Source: Armatimonadota bacterium
Lineage (GTDB): Bacteria > Armatimonadota > Armatimonadia > Armatimonadales > Capsulimonadaceae
DNA: 58,636 bases
Direction of reading: 5' to 3'
Assembly: GCA_019239955.1 (NCBI GenBank)
Contig: JAFAZD010000110.1
Coordinates: 1-58,636 of the forward strand
A program made the translations under genes and the position numbers. The notes under the pieces are model-generated. The model was not told the origin of the DNA. It made no database searches and saw only the letters and a list, made by a program, of their open reading frames with translations. Positions 18,893 to 27,638 of this stretch are shown piece after piece; position 1 is the first letter of the stretch; each line of letters begins with the position of its first letter.

Positions 18893-18979
18893 CGGCCCGG
18901 TGTGGGAAAGACTTTCGAGAAAGGCTTTCAGGATACGGGGTGCGTCCCGGCAAATCTTTCAGGAGCGCATCGCCTCAGT

Positions 18980-19008
18980 ATCTTAACGCAGGTCCGAAAA
19001 TTTGTCAA
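18980..19008 (-). promoter_or_regulatory. Strong sigma70-type promoter for the NlpC/P60 gene
   Basis: Reverse strand TTGACA - 17 nt - TAAGAT. Confidence 0.75.
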
Positions 19009-19169
19009 GCGGCAGAGAGCGCGGCGCGGCCACAAAAACGCGCCGCTTCAGACATTCCCCATCTAAAGCTACTCGCACTATGGGCAGCAAAAATTTTTTG
19101 GAGGCGAAAAAAGCGCCGGGCCTCCCGATGAGAGGCCGGGCGCTTCGGGCAGAAACCTGTGGAGGGGAG

Positions 19170-19367
19170 TTACTCCTGCGAAGGGGCCAGAGAATGGTCC
19201 GGGACGGCGGCATCGGCTTCGCGGGCATAGTAGCCCAGCTCGACCAGCAGGTCGTCGGGATCGGTGTCGAGAAACTCTGAGATGGCGTGGATAAAGTCGG
19301 CGGAGGGGGCTTCTGTCAGCGGCGGCGTCCGCGCGTCCAGGTCAAGCATCTCTGGTTCAGTGTTCAT
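19170..19367 (-). CDS. Small acidic hypothetical protein (65 aa)
   Basis: MNTEPEMLDLDARTPPLTEAPSADFIHAISEFLDTDPDDLLVELGYYAREADAAVPDHSLAPSQE; good promoter upstream. Confidence 0.6.
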   Translation of the reverse strand: MNTEPEMLDLDARTPPLTEAPSADFIHAISEFLDTDPDDLLVELGYYAREADAAVPDHSLAPSQE

Positions 19368-19429
19368 GGTGGTCTCCTCGGCGCTGTGTCTGGGCGGCCG
19401 TCTTGGCCGCTGTTCGGCAAAACCGTAAC

Positions 19430-19457
19430 ACTATACCATAGATTCGCTCCGAGTCAA
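19430..19457 (-). promoter_or_regulatory. Candidate promoter of the 65-aa protein
   Basis: Reverse strand TTGACT - 16 nt - TATAGT. Confidence 0.6.
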
Positions 19458-19624
19458 CCCTCGCCCGAAAATTTCTTGCGCCGTCGCGTCCCAATCCGGT
19501 ATACTGAGGACGCGGGCGGCGACGTCATTGACAACGCACCCCGGAGAGGCGCGCTCTGGAGGGCGCATCCACGCCAAGCTTGGCACTAACCGGGTATGGG
19601 GAGGAACAGGAGAGTGCGCCGGGG

Positions 19625-19834
19625 ATGGCCGGGGTAGGCGTGACCGGCTCCAACAACCTAGCGCTGGAAGTGGAGGCGCGCATGACGGAGTTGAACCTGA
19701 TCGTGCGCGACCCGGACAGCGTCCGCACGCCCGCCCGATGGTACCAGGGGCTGCGGGACGCCTCGCATGACTTTCAGCGGGGACTCTTCGACGAACTGTG
19801 CCGGTCCTGGGCACTGGCCGCCTGCGGGGTCTGA
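19625..19834 (+). CDS. Small hypothetical protein
   Basis: MAGVGVTGSNNLALEVEARMTELNLIVRDPDSVRTPARWYQGLRDASHDFQRGLFDELCRSWALAACGV; TATACT -10 upstream; start uncertain (TTG at 19580 possible). Confidence 0.45.
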   Translation: MAGVGVTGSNNLALEVEARMTELNLIVRDPDSVRTPARWYQGLRDASHDFQRGLFDELCRSWALAACGV

Positions 19835-19986
19835 GGCAGAAGCAGGTCGTCCTCGGCCCACTCCCCCGCGCTCGGCCAACCCGGCATGGCCGACGCCTCC
19901 CGGCGCCCGCGCGGCACGTCTTCCAGCGCCGCGTCATACAGCGCCTCCGCCTGCGCCGGCGGAATCAACATGGGCGACTTTTTCAT
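19774..19986 (-). CDS. Small hypothetical protein convergent with the preceding one
   Basis: MKKSPMLIPPAQAEALYDAALEDVPRGRREASAMPGWPSAGEWAEDDLLLPQTPQAASAQDRHSSSKSPR; AGGAGGTCTC upstream of the ATG. Confidence 0.5.
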   Translation of the reverse strand: MKKSPMLIPPAQAEALYDAALEDVPRGRREASAMPGWPSAGEWAEDDLLLPQTPQAASAQDRHSSSKSPR

Positions 19987-20163
19987 GAGACCTCCTCGTC
20001 TCGGATGAGCCTGAAGTGAAACAGACCGTCACGCCCGATCCGGGCCGTCGCTCCCTTGCGACGCTCCCATGCTATTGTCACACGTTTTTTCACAGAATGC
20101 AAGGGGCGGACTCTCTTTGGAAGCCATTTTCGGCAAAATTGTTCCTCCGCCTCACCCCAAAAT

Positions 20164-21261
20164 ATGCCGGACGCTGACGCTCTCACCTGCGAACAGGCGC
20201 AGGCGCGCCTGATGGGCCTGCCGGCCGGCGCGACGGTACTGCTGCTGGGCGGGACCGACACCGGCAAGACCACGTTCGCCCTCGCCGCCGCCACGGCGCT
20301 CGCCCAGGCCGGGCGGAGCGTCGCGCTGCTCGACGGTGACCTGGGCCAGAGCGAGATCGGGCCTCCCGGCACCGTCGCCGCCGCCCTCGCCGCGCCGGGG
20401 GGGCCGGACCCGATCCGCTCCGGGCGCGACCTGGAGACCCTGGCCGCCTACTTCGTCGGCGCGACCTCGCCCGCCCGCCACCTGTTGGAGACCGCCGTGG
20501 GCCTCTGCCAGATGGCGCGCGTCGCCAAGAAGCGCCGGCCCGCCCTGCTGCTGGCGGACACCGCCGGATGGGTGCAGGGGCCGGCGGCACGGCAGCTCGC
20601 CCGCCGGCTGGCCGAGCTGCTGCTGCCGCAGACCGTCCTCGCCTTCGCCCGGGGCGACGAGGTGGACCCGCTCCTGAGCGTGTTCGCCCATTTGAAGTCC
20701 CCGGAGGTCCGACGCGTGACTCCCGCCGAGGGCGTCGTCCGAAAGTCCCCCGCCGTCCGCGCCACCCGCCGCGCGGCCCGCTTCGCCGCCGCGCTGGAGG
20801 GCGCGTCCGAGATCACCCTGCGCCTGGACGACGTCGCGCTCTGGGGGACGGAGTTGGGCCAGGGTGAGCCTCTGCCGCATCACCTGCAGCAGTTCGTCGC
20901 CGGCTCCCTGGGCGTGCCCGTGCTGTACGCCGCGCGGCCGACCGGCGGCAGGCTGTACGTGGTCGTGGACGGGGGGCGTTGGAACGCGGGTGGGCTGGCC
21001 GCCATCGAGGGGCACTTCCAGGTACGCGCCACGACGATTGTTCCTGCCGAGAGGTTCGCCGGCCTGCTGGTCGGCCTGGTCAGCGACCGGGGCGCGCTGC
21101 TGGACGTCGGCCTGATCGCGCGCCTGGACTTCGCGCGTCGCGCCCTGACCCTGCACACCCCCTGCCGCCGCCCCGCCGCTATCGCCCAGGTCTGGTGCGG
21201 CTCCGTCCGCCTGCGACCCGACGGCTTGGAGCTCGGCCAGATCAAGCCGGGCGAGCTCTGA
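20164..21261 (+). CDS. Clp1/Grc3-like P-loop protein (putative polynucleotide 5'-kinase family)
   Basis: VLLLGGTDTGKTTFALAAATALAQAGRSVALLDGDLGQSEIGPPGTV...LLADTAGWVQGPAARQL: Walker A plus the DxDxGQSE/PG pattern of Clp1 P-loop domains. Confidence 0.75.
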   Translation: MPDADALTCEQAQARLMGLPAGATVLLLGGTDTGKTTFALAAATALAQAGRSVALLDGDLGQSEIGPPGTVAAALAAPGGPDPIRSGRDLETLAAYFVGATSPARHLLETAVGLCQMARVAKKRRPALLLADTAGWVQGPAARQLARRLAELLLPQTVLAFARGDEVDPLLSVFAHLKSPEVRRVTPAEGVVRKSPAVRATRRAARFAAALEGASEITLRLDDVALWGTELGQGEPLPHHLQQFVAGSLGVPVLYAARPTGGRLYVVVDGGRWNAGGLAAIEGHFQVRATTIVPAERFAGLLVGLVSDRGALLDVGLIARLDFARRALTLHTPCRRPAAIAQVWCGSVRLRPDGLELGQIKPGEL

Positions 21262-21264
21262 CGC

Positions 21265-21305
21265 GAGAACGCCGCCGCGCGGACGGTCCGCGCGGCGGCG
21301 TTCTC
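21265..21305. terminator. Perfect 20-bp stem, candidate bidirectional terminator between convergent genes
   Basis: gagaacgccgccgcgcggac g gtccgcgcggcggcgttctc between the stops at 21261(+) and 21307(-). Confidence 0.7.
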
Positions 21306-21306
21306 T

Positions 21307-22017
21307 TCAGCCGCGGCCTCCGGGGCCGGGCGGCATCCCCGGCCCCGGCGCAAGGTTGACCCCGACTTGGGTGGCGGTCAATGCGCCGCTGGCGTCCGTC
21401 TGCCCTGACGCCGCCACCCGGTCCCCGACCTTCACGTCACCGAGCTTGAGGGGCGTGAACTCAGTGATTTTCGCGTCCGTCGCCGTCTGCACCGTGAGCG
21501 TGACGCCGTCGCTGATGGTGATGGTCAGCGGGCTGGCGGCGGTGACCTTCCCCGTCGCCACCGCGAACGTCCCCGGCCGACCGCCGGGGCCGCCAGGCGG
21601 GGGCATTCGGCCCGGCCCGCCGGGTCCGAAGCCTGGCGGCGGGCCCATTTTAGGCGGCTGGCCGTCGGTGATCGCCGACGCCGTGATGCCCGTAGGGACG
21701 CCCCGCACCTGCACCTGGTCGCCGACCTGGAGGTCGGCGACGCCGATGGTCTTCTGGGTGACGATCTGCGCGTCCGAGGCGACGCTGACCTTCTGGCTGC
21801 CGCCGTCCGGCGTCGTGAGCGTCAGAGTCGCCGCGCCCGCGTCCACGGCGCTGACCGTCCCGAAGGCGACCGGGGGGCGGCCCGGCATCGGGCCGCCGGG
21901 GAAGGGGGGCGGCGGGCCGCCCGGGGCCTGGGTGCGGGCCGGGATCGAAAGCACGCCCAGGATCGCCGCGCCGCCGACCAGCGCCAGCGCGGACCAGACT
22001 GTCTTGTTGTGTCTCAT
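21307..22017 (-). CDS. DUF5666-like secreted protein
   Basis: Signal peptide, Pro/Gly-rich linker, two repeated beta modules (GTVSAVDAGAATLTLTTPDGGSQKVSVASDAQI.. and GKVTAASPLTITISDGVTLTVQTATDAKI..LKLGDVKVGDRVAASGQTDASGALTATQV). Confidence 0.7.
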   Translation of the reverse strand: MRHNKTVWSALALVGGAAILGVLSIPARTQAPGGPPPPFPGGPMPGRPPVAFGTVSAVDAGAATLTLTTPDGGSQKVSVASDAQIVTQKTIGVADLQVGDQVQVRGVPTGITASAITDGQPPKMGPPPGFGPGGPGRMPPPGGPGGRPGTFAVATGKVTAASPLTITISDGVTLTVQTATDAKITEFTPLKLGDVKVGDRVAASGQTDASGALTATQVGVNLAPGPGMPPGPGGRG

Positions 22018-22129
22018 CGCAACTCTCCTCCGATGGATAGAATGGGAGGCGGCGGGCTATTTTGTCGCCTCCATCCTCATCATAGCCATCAAAGGTGAAA
22101 AAGTCGTGAATAAGAAGCAATATTTTATT

Positions 22130-23566
22130 TCAGGCGCAGGGGAGGGTGACGCGGACCGTCGCGCCTCGACCGGCGGCGCTCTCAATGCTGATCTCGCCCC
22201 CGTGGGCGTCCACGATGCTCTTGCAGATCGCCAGCCCCAGCCCGGTCCCCCCCTGCCGACTGGACCGTGCGGCGTCGGCGCGATAGAATCGCTCGAAGAC
22301 GTGCGGCAGGTGCTCCGGCGCGATGCCCTCGCCGGTGTCCGCCACCGTGACGACCGCCCGGCCCCCCTGCGGCGCGGCAGTGATGGTGATCTGCCCCTCG
22401 GCGGGTGTGTGGCGGACGGCGTTGGCGAGCAGGTTGCTGAACAGGCGGGCCAGGGCGTCGGCGTCGCCGAGCACGCACAGGTTGGGGATATTTCTCTCCA
22501 GACGGATCTTGGGGCTATCCGGGGCGCAGACGGTGGCGACGGCCTGCTCCAGCACATCGTCCAGCGGCGTCGGCGTCCGCGCGAAGCCCGTCTGGCCAGT
22601 GTCGGCGCGGGCCAGCAGCAGCAGGTCCTGCACCAGCCGGCCCGTGCGGTCGGCGGCGTGGTCCACGGCCTCCAGCGCCTCCCGATACCCGGCGGCGTCG
22701 CGGGGCGCCGCCAGCGCCAGGCTCGTGTTGGCCTTGATCACCGTCAGCGGCGTCCGCAGCTCGTGCGAGGCGTCGGCGGTGAAGCGCCGCTGCTGCTCAA
22801 AGGCCGCTTCCAGCCGTGCCAGCATCGCGTTGAAGGTGATTGCCAGCGCCGCCAGTTCGTCGTCCCCCGCCACGGGCAGGCGGCCCGACAGGTTCTCGGC
22901 GCTGATGCGCCCCGCCGCCCGCGTGATGTCACGCACGGGCCGCAACGCCCGGTCGGTCAGGAACGACCCGCCGAGCGCCGCCGCCAGCAGCGCCAGCGGG
23001 ATCAGGGTCAATAGCGTGCGCGTCAGCCGGTTCACCTCCTGCGTGACCGCGTCCAGGGGCCGCACGTCCTGGACCACGCCCACCACCCGCCCCTCCCGGC
23101 GGATCGGCAGGGCCAAGACGCGCAGCGCCTTGGCCCCGTAGGAGACGGTCGTGGCGACGGTCTGCCCCCGCGCGGCCAGCCGGAACGTCTCCGGGTCCCA
23201 CGGGAACGCCGGATGATCCGGGTGCAGGCCGCGCCCGTCCAGGCCCAGGATGCGGGGGCCGAACCCGCCGGCAGGATGGTCGTGATGAGGGTGAGGGCCG
23301 AGCAGACCCAGCGAGTCTAGTCCGAGCGGGGGCAGGCCGAGCGGGGAGAGGCCCGGCGGGGGTAGTCCGGGAGGGGGGCCGTGATCCTCAGACATCATCT
23401 GCGCGTGGCGCTCCATGTCCTGGTCCATGGAGCGCAGCAGGTTTTGCTGCACCGCGTAGCGCAACGCCGCGCCGAGAGCGATCAGGGTGAAGGCGAGGAC
23501 GCCGACGTTCCACAGGGTCAGCCGCAGGCGGACGGAGCGCAGGCGCGGCGCGGGCCACGGGATCAT
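22130..23566 (-). CDS. Sensor histidine kinase
   Basis: HAMP-like region, FTADASHELRTPLTVIKANTSLAL H-box, NLLANAVRHTP N-box, VADTGEGIAPEHLPHVFERFYR, GGTGLGLAICKSIVDAHGGEI. Confidence 0.92.
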   Translation of the reverse strand: MIPWPAPRLRSVRLRLTLWNVGVLAFTLIALGAALRYAVQQNLLRSMDQDMERHAQMMSEDHGPPPGLPPPGLSPLGLPPLGLDSLGLLGPHPHHDHPAGGFGPRILGLDGRGLHPDHPAFPWDPETFRLAARGQTVATTVSYGAKALRVLALPIRREGRVVGVVQDVRPLDAVTQEVNRLTRTLLTLIPLALLAAALGGSFLTDRALRPVRDITRAAGRISAENLSGRLPVAGDDELAALAITFNAMLARLEAAFEQQRRFTADASHELRTPLTVIKANTSLALAAPRDAAGYREALEAVDHAADRTGRLVQDLLLLARADTGQTGFARTPTPLDDVLEQAVATVCAPDSPKIRLERNIPNLCVLGDADALARLFSNLLANAVRHTPAEGQITITAAPQGGRAVVTVADTGEGIAPEHLPHVFERFYRADAARSSRQGGTGLGLAICKSIVDAHGGEISIESAAGRGATVRVTLPCA

Positions 23567-24247
23567 CTACCGAGCCTCCTCCGGCGCGACGAGCCGGTAG
23601 CCGACGCCATGCACCGTCTGGATCAGGCGCTGCGGACGCCCGGCGTCAATTTTGCGGCGCAGCGACCCGACATAGACGTCCACGGTGTTGGAAAAGCTAT
23701 CCTCGTCCATCCAGATCTGTTCCTGGATCAGTTCACGGGTGAGCGTCTGCCCCTCCCGCCCGGCGAGCGCCTCCAGCAGCGAATACTCGCGCGGCGTCAG
23801 CGCGATCTCCTGTCCGCCGCGCGTGACGCGCCGCGTGGCGGTGTCGATCTCCATGTCGGCCACCCGGATCCGCCGGCTCTTGTGGATGCGGTCCCGCCGG
23901 AGCAGCGCGCCGACCCGCGCCAGCAGTTCAGGGAATTCAAAGGGCTTGGGCAGGTAATCGTCCGCCCCGGTCTCCAGCCCCCGCACGCGGTCCGGGACGG
24001 CGTCGCGCGCCGTCAGCATCAGGATGGGCGTCGTGCGCCGCCGCTCCCGCAGTCCGCGGCAGACCTCCAGGCCGTCCAGCCCCGGCAGCATCAGGTCCAG
24101 CACGATCAGCGAGAACTGCTCCTCCAGCGCCCGCCGCAGTCCCTCCCGTCCGTCCTCCGCCGTCTCCACCAGGTACTGCGCCTGCCGCAGCCCCTGCGCG
24201 ACCACCGCGGCGATGGCCGGCTCGTCTTCCACCAGCAGGATTTTCAT
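23567..24247 (-). CDS. OmpR-family response regulator
   Basis: MKILLVEDEPAIAAVVAQGL...LIVLDLMLPGLDGLEV...MLTARDAV...GADDYLPKPFEFPELLARV plus winged-helix ALTPREYSLLEAL...VDVYVGSLRRKID. Confidence 0.95.
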   Translation of the reverse strand: MKILLVEDEPAIAAVVAQGLRQAQYLVETAEDGREGLRRALEEQFSLIVLDLMLPGLDGLEVCRGLRERRRTTPILMLTARDAVPDRVRGLETGADDYLPKPFEFPELLARVGALLRRDRIHKSRRIRVADMEIDTATRRVTRGGQEIALTPREYSLLEALAGREGQTLTRELIQEQIWMDEDSFSNTVDVYVGSLRRKIDAGRPQRLIQTVHGVGYRLVAPEEAR

Positions 24248-24327
24248 TTTATCACCCCTTCGGCAGCATGAGTGTACTGGAGGAACATGAAAAAATGATG
24301 AATGAGACGGAGCAGCCGCGCCCCCGA

Positions 24328-26115
24328 TTATCCCGCGCCGAACGGCGGCAGTGGGGCCGGCGCGGCCCAGCCGGGGACGCCGGGGATCAGCATCGTGCGC
24401 CTATAGATTGTGCCGCCGCAGACGATGTACAGCGTGCCAAAATGCTCGCCGCCGAAGCAGAGACTGGTGACCTGACCCGGCGGCAGGGTCAGGATGCCCT
24501 CCACGCGGCCATTGCGGTCGCAGACCTGGACGCCCATTCGGGTGGCGACGTACAGATCGCCCTGCGTGTCTTCCGCCATGTCGGTGGCGTCGCTGCCATC
24601 CCCCGCATCGTCCGCGCTTTCGGCCGTGTGCAGCCAGTAAAAGCGCTGTTTCTCCTGTAGCGTGCCGTCCGATTGAAGGACGTAGCTGTAAACCCAGTGC
24701 GTGCGCCCCTCGGCGGCGAAGAGCAGGTTGTGGTCGGGCGTCATGATGATGCCGGTCGCGTGGCGCAGGCCGGTGTCAATGACCCTCTTGGAGCCGTTCG
24801 GCCGGATCAGCCAGATTTTACTCGGCACGTCGTCATGCGCCCCCGGTTCCGTCGCGTAGATGCTGCCGTCGCTGGAGACGAAAATCCCATGGGCGTACAC
24901 CCCATGGGCAACCGCCGTCGCCTTTCCCGGAGCGGTGTAGGCGAGGAGCCTTCCGTCGGCCGTCGCCGCATACAGCCGCCCGTCCGGTCCGAACGCCTGG
25001 GCGGTGAGCGGCACGGCGCTGCGGGCGAAGACGCTCGCTGCCCCGTCCGCGCCGACCCTGTAAATAGCGCCCATCACAGCGTCGTCAAAGTAAACGTCGC
25101 CGGAGGGGCTGACGGCCAGGCCAGTTGCGGCCCGATAAGCGCCGGCCACGGGACGCCAATCCTCCCCCCGCTTCAAGATCGTCCGCAGCATGCTGTTGCC
25201 GGACCACCCGGCCTCAATCGGCTGCGGGTAGTCCCGCCAGAGCCATCTCACCACGTCCGGGAAAATGGACTGCGCGTGCGATCCCTCATGGCCGAGCGTC
25301 CCCCAGTTGTGGTTGACATCGTAGCCGGCGAAACTCAGCGACTCCTCCATGGAGCGGTTCTGCGTGTACCAGTTGTCGAACAGGGGGTTCCAGGTGTCCT
25401 GGGAGCCGTCCTGTAGGAAGATGCGGCTCGGCTTCGGCTCGGTCTTTCGCACCAGCGTCGGGTACATGTCCGCGCCGCGCATCCCGACGTAGGTGCCGAT
25501 GGCGGTGAAGACCCGGCGGAACAGGTCCGGGCGTAGCCAGGCCGCCGTGAACGCGCAGACGCCGCCGCTGCTGGCCCCGTAGATCATGTGGTCGTTCGGG
25601 TCTGTGGAGATATGAATGGCCCGCCCGTCGGGGGTTTTGCGGCGCCCGACCGCCGGCAGGACCTCTTCCAACAAAAACCGTGCGAAGGTGTCGTTGGTGC
25701 TATCGAACTCGTAGCAGCGGTCGAAGCGCGGCGGCTGGTCCGTGCCCGGCTTGGTCACGGTCCCGGAGGAGACGAACACGCCGATCGTGACCGGCATCTG
25801 CCTCTTGGCGATCAGGTTGTCGAACACGGTCTGCGGCAGGTAGTTTGGCCCGTCCAGCCCCACGCAGAGGCACGCCGGCTTGTCGGGCGCGTACTGCGCC
25901 GGCACATACACCCAGACCGTGGATTTCGCGCCGGGATAATACTTCGTGGAGGCCGTCAGGTCGAACTGGAACGTTTTGCCCTGCGGCACGCCGGGCTGAG
26001 GCCGGGAATCAGGCCCGATGGGGTACGGGGTCTGGGCGGCGCAAAGGGAGATGACGCTGCAAAGGAGCGCGGCCCAGACAAGAACGAGAAGCAGAGACGG
26101 CAGAAGTTGTTTCAT
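24328..26115 (-). CDS. Enterochelin esterase-like hydrolase fused to an SMP-30/gluconolactonase-like beta-propeller
   Basis: N-terminal VWVYVPAQYAPDKPACLCVGLDG...MIYGASSGGVCAFTAAWLRPDLF; C-terminal GLAVSPSGDVYFDDAVMGAIYRV...GIFVSSDGSIYATEPG. Start MKQLLPSLLL (signal peptide). Confidence 0.82.
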   Translation of the reverse strand: MKQLLPSLLLVLVWAALLCSVISLCAAQTPYPIGPDSRPQPGVPQGKTFQFDLTASTKYYPGAKSTVWVYVPAQYAPDKPACLCVGLDGPNYLPQTVFDNLIAKRQMPVTIGVFVSSGTVTKPGTDQPPRFDRCYEFDSTNDTFARFLLEEVLPAVGRRKTPDGRAIHISTDPNDHMIYGASSGGVCAFTAAWLRPDLFRRVFTAIGTYVGMRGADMYPTLVRKTEPKPSRIFLQDGSQDTWNPLFDNWYTQNRSMEESLSFAGYDVNHNWGTLGHEGSHAQSIFPDVVRWLWRDYPQPIEAGWSGNSMLRTILKRGEDWRPVAGAYRAATGLAVSPSGDVYFDDAVMGAIYRVGADGAASVFARSAVPLTAQAFGPDGRLYAATADGRLLAYTAPGKATAVAHGVYAHGIFVSSDGSIYATEPGAHDDVPSKIWLIRPNGSKRVIDTGLRHATGIIMTPDHNLLFAAEGRTHWVYSYVLQSDGTLQEKQRFYWLHTAESADDAGDGSDATDMAEDTQGDLYVATRMGVQVCDRNGRVEGILTLPPGQVTSLCFGGEHFGTLYIVCGGTIYRRTMLIPGVPGWAAPAPLPPFGAG

Positions 26116-26135
26116 GGGGACAATCCGCAAGAGAT

Positions 26136-27419
26136 TTATCGTTGCGCGATGTAGGGAATCACGTAGGGGCCTTTGGGGATGACGGCGACCGTCGCGCCCG
26201 GCCCGTGGACGGCCAGGGCGTCCGAGACGGCCGCCTCCACGGTCGGCGCGGGGGCCGCAAACAGACGCCCCATGACGTCGTCGGAGATGCCCTCGGACAC
26301 GCACACGACGGGGTTGTTCCGGGTCGCCTTCGCCAGTTCCTCGACCTGCCATTGATCGGGGATCGGCTCCCAATCGGGCTGCTGCATGGCCCGCACCAGG
26401 CTCTGGAGGTCCCGCGTCCCCAGCAGCGTCCGGGAGAAGTCCGGGCCGCCGATGCCCTCGGCGCAGGCGCTGGCGATGATGATGTGGCCGCCGGGCTTGA
26501 CGATGGGCAGCGCGCCCACCATGCCCTTGACGGTCTGGTAGTAGGTGAGATCCAGGGGCCAGCCGGCGCTGGTCGTCACCACGATGTCCACCGGCTCCGG
26601 GACGGGCGCGCGCACATGGGCCTCCACGAACGCCACGCCGGCCTCCCAGGCCTGTACCATCTCGCCGGCAAAGACGCCCGTGACCCGCCGCGCCGTGTCC
26701 AGCACGACGTCCACGATCATGTCCGGCGGCGCGAGGCAGGCGATGCGCGTGTTCTCCTCATGCACCGGATTCCCCCGCGTGATTCCGTTGGTAGCGTTGG
26801 GGTGCTCCAGAAATCGGGGGCTGTGCCAGTCCTGAATGGCCGACAGGGAGGCGATGCCCGGCATGACCATCTTCCGGCCCCCGGAGTAGCCGGCCATGAA
26901 GTGCGGCTCGATGAGGCCGCAGGTGATCCGCAAGTCGGCGTCCAGGTAGTGCGTGTTCAGCGCGACGGGCACCCCCCCGCTGGTCGTGCCGACGCGCCGC
27001 AGGGACGCCTCATCGGTGCAGACGTGGTTGACGACCCGGCAGCCGCTCGTCCGCACGGCCTCGCCCAGAATCGTCCCCAGCTCGTCCCCGGTGTTGGGCC
27101 GGTGCGTCCCGGTCGCCACCAGGATGGTGACGCGCTCCGCCGGAATCCCGCCGTCCGCCAGCGCCGCCAGCAGCGGCGGGAGCACGGTCGCGTTCGGCAC
27201 GGGGCGGGTGATGTCGCAGACGACGATGCAGGCGTTGCCACGCCCGCGCGCGATCTCTGTCAGGGGCCGCGTCCCCAGGGGACGGGAGATCGCGGCCCGC
27301 ACCGCCCCGGCGGGATCGCCCAGCGGCTGGGCCGGGGTCAGGTCAAGAACGCCGACGACGTTCTCCGACGGCAGTTCCACGTCCAGGCCGGTCCGGCCGT
27401 AATCCAGATGTATGTTCAT
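26136..27419 (-). CDS. larA: LarA-family nickel-dependent lactate racemase-like protein
   Basis: CDITRPVPNATVLPPLLAAL...ILVATGTHRPN...GLIEPHFMAGYSGGRKMVMPGIAS...FLEHPNATNGITRGNPVHEE. Confidence 0.85.
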   Translation of the reverse strand: MNIHLDYGRTGLDVELPSENVVGVLDLTPAQPLGDPAGAVRAAISRPLGTRPLTEIARGRGNACIVVCDITRPVPNATVLPPLLAALADGGIPAERVTILVATGTHRPNTGDELGTILGEAVRTSGCRVVNHVCTDEASLRRVGTTSGGVPVALNTHYLDADLRITCGLIEPHFMAGYSGGRKMVMPGIASLSAIQDWHSPRFLEHPNATNGITRGNPVHEENTRIACLAPPDMIVDVVLDTARRVTGVFAGEMVQAWEAGVAFVEAHVRAPVPEPVDIVVTTSAGWPLDLTYYQTVKGMVGALPIVKPGGHIIIASACAEGIGGPDFSRTLLGTRDLQSLVRAMQQPDWEPIPDQWQVEELAKATRNNPVVCVSEGISDDVMGRLFAAPAPTVEAAVSDALAVHGPGATVAVIPKGPYVIPYIAQR

Positions 27420-27638
27420 CGTTTTTCCTTGATGTTCAGAGGTCCCTGTTGTCCCGCTGGGTGATGGCCGCGCTGCCGCTCTGGATGGTCACGCCGCTCG
27501 CGCAGAAGTTGCCGGTCGCCGGGAACTGCCGCGGGGCGGGGCTGGAATAGAAGTCGGGCCGGCCGTCCAGCCGGAAGTCGCACCCCATGACCCGCACGTC
27601 GCCCCATCAATCCTGTTCGCCTGCGTGTCGGGTCGCCG

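Noticed and set aside
18893-18980. c-di-AMP (ydaO) riboswitch upstream of the NlpC/P60 gene as a firm call
   Set aside because: Only fragmentary resemblance by eye; reported as a question, not as a feature.
26142-27464. Plus-strand ORF of 440 aa
   Set aside because: Antisense of larA, which has convincing family motifs.
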